A DNA stretch of 37,720 nt from contig JADGJC010000339.1 of the NCBI GenBank assembly GCA_027596075.1, forward strand, positions 1 to 37,720, read 5' to 3'. Origin of the DNA: Rhizophlyctis rosea. Its lineage: Eukaryota > Chytridiomycota > Chytridiomycetes > Rhizophlyctidales > Rhizophlyctidaceae. Below, piece after piece: positions 34,081-37,720 of this stretch (positions are counted from its first letter, which is position 1; the number at the start of each line of letters is the position of its first letter). The position numbers and the translations under genes were made by a program. The notes under the pieces are model-generated. The model searched no databases. It saw nothing but the letters and a program-made list of their open reading frames with translations, and had not been told where the DNA came from.

Positions 34081-37058
34081 CAAACTTGTTGTGATGCAAA
34101 ATGATGCTTCATATCCAGGAGTTCCTCATACAAGCCATGAACCAGATACAAGATGTACATGAACGATCGAATATGGCCATGCAAAGAAAATGTGACGTCA
34201 ATGTCCGTTCCGTCCAAACAGTGCAAATCAATACAAAGATCAGCAGATCAATGAGGTCTTCGGCTCAGAGATCGAAACTGATTGTCCGAAGTAGTAGGGA
34301 TCCGCTCCCATCATATATAATACACTCTGATAATGCTCAGGTCAGTTTACTAAAGTTTTGCTCAGCTGCGAACATGCCAAACCGCCTGATCCACGGTGGG
34401 TGATCTCCCCAGTCCGTCTCGATCTAAACAGTCCAGCAATGAAACCATTTTACCTCCAGGCACCTCACGCTCTTAGATAAGATACAGATATTTGCACCAT
34501 CCCGAGTCGATGATGCGTAGAACATTACCGGACAATTACGGCCATGGGACATGATTGACGGCGTCAGCGGGACTTCGATATTGCTTCAATACGCTACTCA
34601 ATCTGACCTCCAGTTGTTATGATCCTTTTTGCACATTCGTTGAGATAGAATCTACACAAATGATTGCAACTTTGCCACTTCTGCCAAAAACAGGCTGTGA
34701 GCTAGCTGTGGCGGCTAAAGGCTCCTTTGTGCTCTTGTTGAGGCACACAAATGCAAGAGTTGTTGCTTCCCGACACAAGGTGGGATGTCAAACGAGTTCC
34801 TGATTTACCGTCACTTATAGACTAGCTTGGAATCCTCATCTTACTCACGGACTCAGTATTGTTAAGACCAATGAACAGTGACTGTCCATGTCCAAACCGA
34901 CACGCATTCCAACTTAGTGCCAACCACCTCCCCGAAACATCAAACTGCTCCTCTTGGTGTTCATCATTTACTCTTAGAACAGTACGGTGACGGGAACCTC
35001 GCCACTTGTGTTCCAAATATGCTCATGTCACAAAGTCAATTTTCCGACAAATGCAATGCGCCATTTCACCACGTCTAGCATCGTGATGGCAGGCAGATGA
35101 TAAAGTATTTTCAAGCTGGTTTTACTTTTATGGTTGGCTCCCCATAGCAACTGTCAGAGTTGTCAGTATGAGATTACTTACCCTGTTGAATCTTTCCCCG
35201 GAACAGTGGATTGACGCAATCAAGAGCAAAGGAAAGTTGTGAAACTGGCATGTAATAGGCAGAAGCTGGGGAGACCCTGATGAGGCCGCATGATGATAAA
35301 TGCGAAGTAACCGTTTATTGTTTCGGGCGTTGAATAGCAAAACAAGAACGGTATAAAATGAGAGGTCAATTATTACATCGATTGATCCGCGCAACCGGGC
35401 TCCTTACCCTGTGGTTGATGGGAGTATGTGACAATCAAAGACATCTGTTCATATTGAAGAGGAATTTCTTTACACCTTCGCCTCAGCATCTGCTGCCATG
35501 TATTGTCTTAGCATTCTACATGATTCCACTTTCCTCCATCAAAGAGATCCAGCTACATCGATGAGCATCCAGCCGCATCCATCATCGCAGTCCCCTTTAT
35601 GGATTGGACAGGATAGGAGGAGTGATTGAAATGCTTCTTCTTTGGGCATATCTCAAATCGGCGTGGTCAAGAACCAGCTAACAAGATCTGGATCCGAATA
35701 ATGCAAGGGCTCATGAATGCAGGTGAAACAATCAACATACTTGAAGGTGATTGTCCTAATACTGTACCTTTGACTTAACTCAAAAATTGACGTACAATTC
35801 GATGCTGCTGCATGATGACATTGGAGCTTCTTAGCCGAGCTGGTCTGCTGCCGTCCTTGATGAAGATATGTCATACCAAGCACATTTTGACCCGTGGCGC
35901 TCTGTGATCTCGTTTCGTGCGAGCGACGGTCAATGTCTCTCCGCAGCGCTTGAGGAATCGCATAGCTAGCGACGTGACCGAAGCTCCATCGAATCCGAGC
36001 ACAGAAAGTACGATGTTTTTGAATTTATGTGTCAAAGCCGCGCATGAATGTTGGCAAAAAGGGCTTTCGCCGACTCGACCCCTGTGGGCGGCCATCTGTT
36101 CATCCTTGAGAACTTTTTGCATTCATTTGCACACTGGCACCGAATGTAGTGTTTGGGTCGAAGTTCGCTGCGTTCCAAAATGGCAGCGATATAAGGCAGA
36201 GAAGTTGGGATTCAACTGGGCGAGAGGTAATTGTGTCAGGACGTCCATTTCGAGTTTGATGAACACGTCAAAATTGCGGACACTTTGGATGCAACATCGA
36301 GGTCTGTGCTTTTTTCCCACTGCTGTCGCTGAATCCGGAGTTGCTTTGATGATGCACACATCGAGCGGACTTCCTACAGCGAAAAAAAAGATTCAGAACC
36401 ATACCAGAAAAACACGCCAGCTCTCACAGATTGTACAATAGCCTGGCCGTTTCGTGTACTGGCGCAACTTCCTCAAATTAAAGTCCTGGCACAGCAGAGC
36501 ATGAACCTACTCAGACGGAAATTGTACTTGGGTTCCCGGATGAAAAGCATGTAGGTAAGCAGTAGCGCATATAACGAACTTGGTGGGGCTGGGAGAGACC
36601 TCCCTTCATATGCGTCTACCGACTGCTTCCTTCAAGCTTTTTTTGCGTCTGAATGGGGACGGGTATGCCAAACAAATTGACCTTTGATTGGTTCAGCCGG
36701 CTATTCCAGGATCAAACCTACCAAGGAGAAGGGCATCAGATGTATCAACTACTTGGCGCAGCCGTGCACCGCTATCTTTTTGGTCCTCTCCACTTTACAA
36801 GAAGTAATATTAGCACAAGTAACATACTTCACGTCGATGTCTAAATGCAAGAAATAGTAGGTGCGGGAAACAGGAGTCAACCCTTGAAGGACCCTTCCAC
36901 GCGTGGCGTTTCTGTGGCGGTCTCCGATCATTTTTGATCGCCAATCTGTTCGATGGGGATCAAGTTGGTGTGCCCTTCCTTCCCACCTCCCTCCCTTTCC
37001 ATGTTTCCCGCTTCTTCCCATCTCCTACACACTTTCACACGCTACAGATCAGTGCGAC

Positions 37059-37720
37059 ATGTCAAGTAACGGCGACCACACTCCATTGACAACTGGAAAC
37101 GGGGCACATGCTTCAGGAGCTGCGGACGGTAACGGTGTTGCTGCAACAATCCGACGGAAGCGCGCTTCAGCCTGGGACGAACAACCTGACGAGAAGAGGG
37201 TAAAGGTGGAGGTCAATACTACTGCTTTGGGTAAGCCTGGGATCTCACGCAAAGTTGTTGGACGACTCCTTGCTCCTAACTTAAACACTGTCAACAGCCT
37301 CACCCAATACGCCTTCGCCGACCACCATGTCAACATCAGCAGCAGCATTGGCGCAGTTAGCGCGGACCGTTCCCATTCAGCAGCACTTGGGTCCAGAACA
37401 AAAAGCGAGACTAGAAAGGGCTAAGGCTTTTGCTAGAGAAGCAAGTCTCAAGGTATATGCTCGTGCTCAAAGAGAGGGAGAGGGGGTTGGGTGGGGTGTG
37501 GGGAAGCGGAGTGGAGAGGGGTGGTGTGAAGATGGCGGGGTGGGTGAGGGTGTGGGGAAAGGAGCTTGGGGGAGGGTGTGGGGGAGGGAGTTTGGGGAGG
37601 GTGAAGGGGGGAGGGGGGAGGACGCGGTTACGGAGGGGGGGGGGGGGACCAGGGGCCAACCTCTTTAACCCACCCCGCGGCATTTCCCACCCCAATCAAC
37701 CCCCACCCCCACAAACCCAC
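37059..37720 (+). CDS. 5' part of a nuclear RNA-binding-type gene, PUF60-like N-terminus
   Basis: Exon 1 is 37059-37230 and exon 2 starts at 37298 after a 67-bp intron (GTAAGC, branch CTAACTT, acceptor CAACAG). Exon 2 probably ends at 37452 before GTATAT, after which the sequence is G-rich and then C-rich to the edge, as expected of an intron. The visible product is about 108 residues: a disordered start, the basic RRKRASAWDEQPDEKRVKVE (NLS-like), then LGPEQKARLERAKAFAREAS. That last segment resembles the LTPEQ..(V/L)..AK(K/-)YAMEQS helix ahead of the RNA-recognition motifs in PUF60-type splicing factors. The RNA-recognition motifs would lie outside the window. Gene call good, family call weak. 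Confidence 0.55.
37635..37647. repeat. Homopolymer tract (G)13
   Basis: A run of 13 G lies within 90 bases of the right edge, in the presumed intron of the gene at 37059, inside a longer G-rich stretch from about 37480. Confidence 0.9.

Larger units (their letters stand above)
24143..37058. other. Gene desert 3, largely diverged repeats
   Basis: About 12.9 kb with no gene I can support. The first 200 bp are the 3' flank of the secreted-protein gene. From 25.4 to 34.1 kb the sequence contains the diverged repeat copies listed separately. The longest frames (33020-33598 minus, 192 codons; 35917-36441 plus, 174, from a GTG; 28747-29235 plus, 162) are about as long as chance allows for this amount of sequence, and I recognise no domain in them. 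Between 34.4 and 36.9 kb I see nothing specific. Confidence 0.5.

Noticed and set aside
35917..36441. 174-codon plus-strand frame as a gene
   Set aside because: It starts from GTG, has no recognisable motif or splice structure, and its length is within chance for 37 kb read in six frames.
24143..37058. LTR retrotransposon or DNA transposon with terminal repeats
   Set aside because: I found no matching long terminal repeats, no terminal inverted repeats with target duplications, and no reverse transcriptase, integrase or transposase motifs.
1..37720. CRISPR array, bacterial operon or phage-type system
   Set aside because: Spliceosomal introns and eukaryotic protein families throughout, and no regularly spaced short repeats with unique spacers.

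Overview
The window looks like a nuclear scaffold from a fungus, probably an early-diverging, chytrid-like lineage. The genes have short spliceosomal introns (about 60-100 bp, GT..AG, often with CTAAC- or CTAAT-like branch sites). One is a UTP17/WDR75 ribosome-assembly gene, one is a HET-domain relic, and one is the C-terminal exon pair of an HMMR-like coiled-coil protein, a family I associate with flagellated lineages. The lineage call is inference.

Layout: (1) 1-638, minus strand: 5' part of a gene with a low-complexity N-terminus and a possible DUSP-like segment, running off the left edge through a C/G homopolymer. (2) 1536-3774, plus: six-exon UTP17/WDR75 homologue that stops before its second propeller would be complete. 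(3) 4061-4802, plus: the last two exons of an HMMR-like coiled-coil gene, with no 5' end found. (4) 5588-5852, minus: a possible terminal exon. (5) 7364-10075, plus: a decayed HET-domain gene with tandem N-terminal repeats, a stop inside the first HET motif and several frame changes. (6) 14970-15986, plus: an unrecognised PPxY-containing protein. (7) 23035-24142, plus: a complete three-exon secreted cysteine-rich protein with an SH3b-like fold signature. (8) 37059-right edge, plus: the 5' part of a gene whose N-terminus resembles PUF60-type RNA-binding proteins.

Between these genes lie three long stretches without convincing genes: about 10.1-14.9, 16.0-22.9 and 24.2-37.0 kb. They are not random. 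By eye I can align at least five strongly diverged, collinear copies of one unknown repeat (about 0.9 kb or more each) between 25.4 and 34.1 kb, and another copy at 12.95-13.37 kb. This is the best candidate for something undescribed here.

A second cross-cutting signal is compositional. In the intact genes, exons tend to start C-rich and end G-rich on the coding strand, and introns do the reverse. Both window edges, and the apparent truncation of the UTP17 gene, fall in such G-rich coding-strand stretches. The genes do not form an operon or pathway. They are ordinary eukaryotic neighbours: ribosome biogenesis, cytoskeleton, secretion, RNA processing and a dead incompatibility-type gene.
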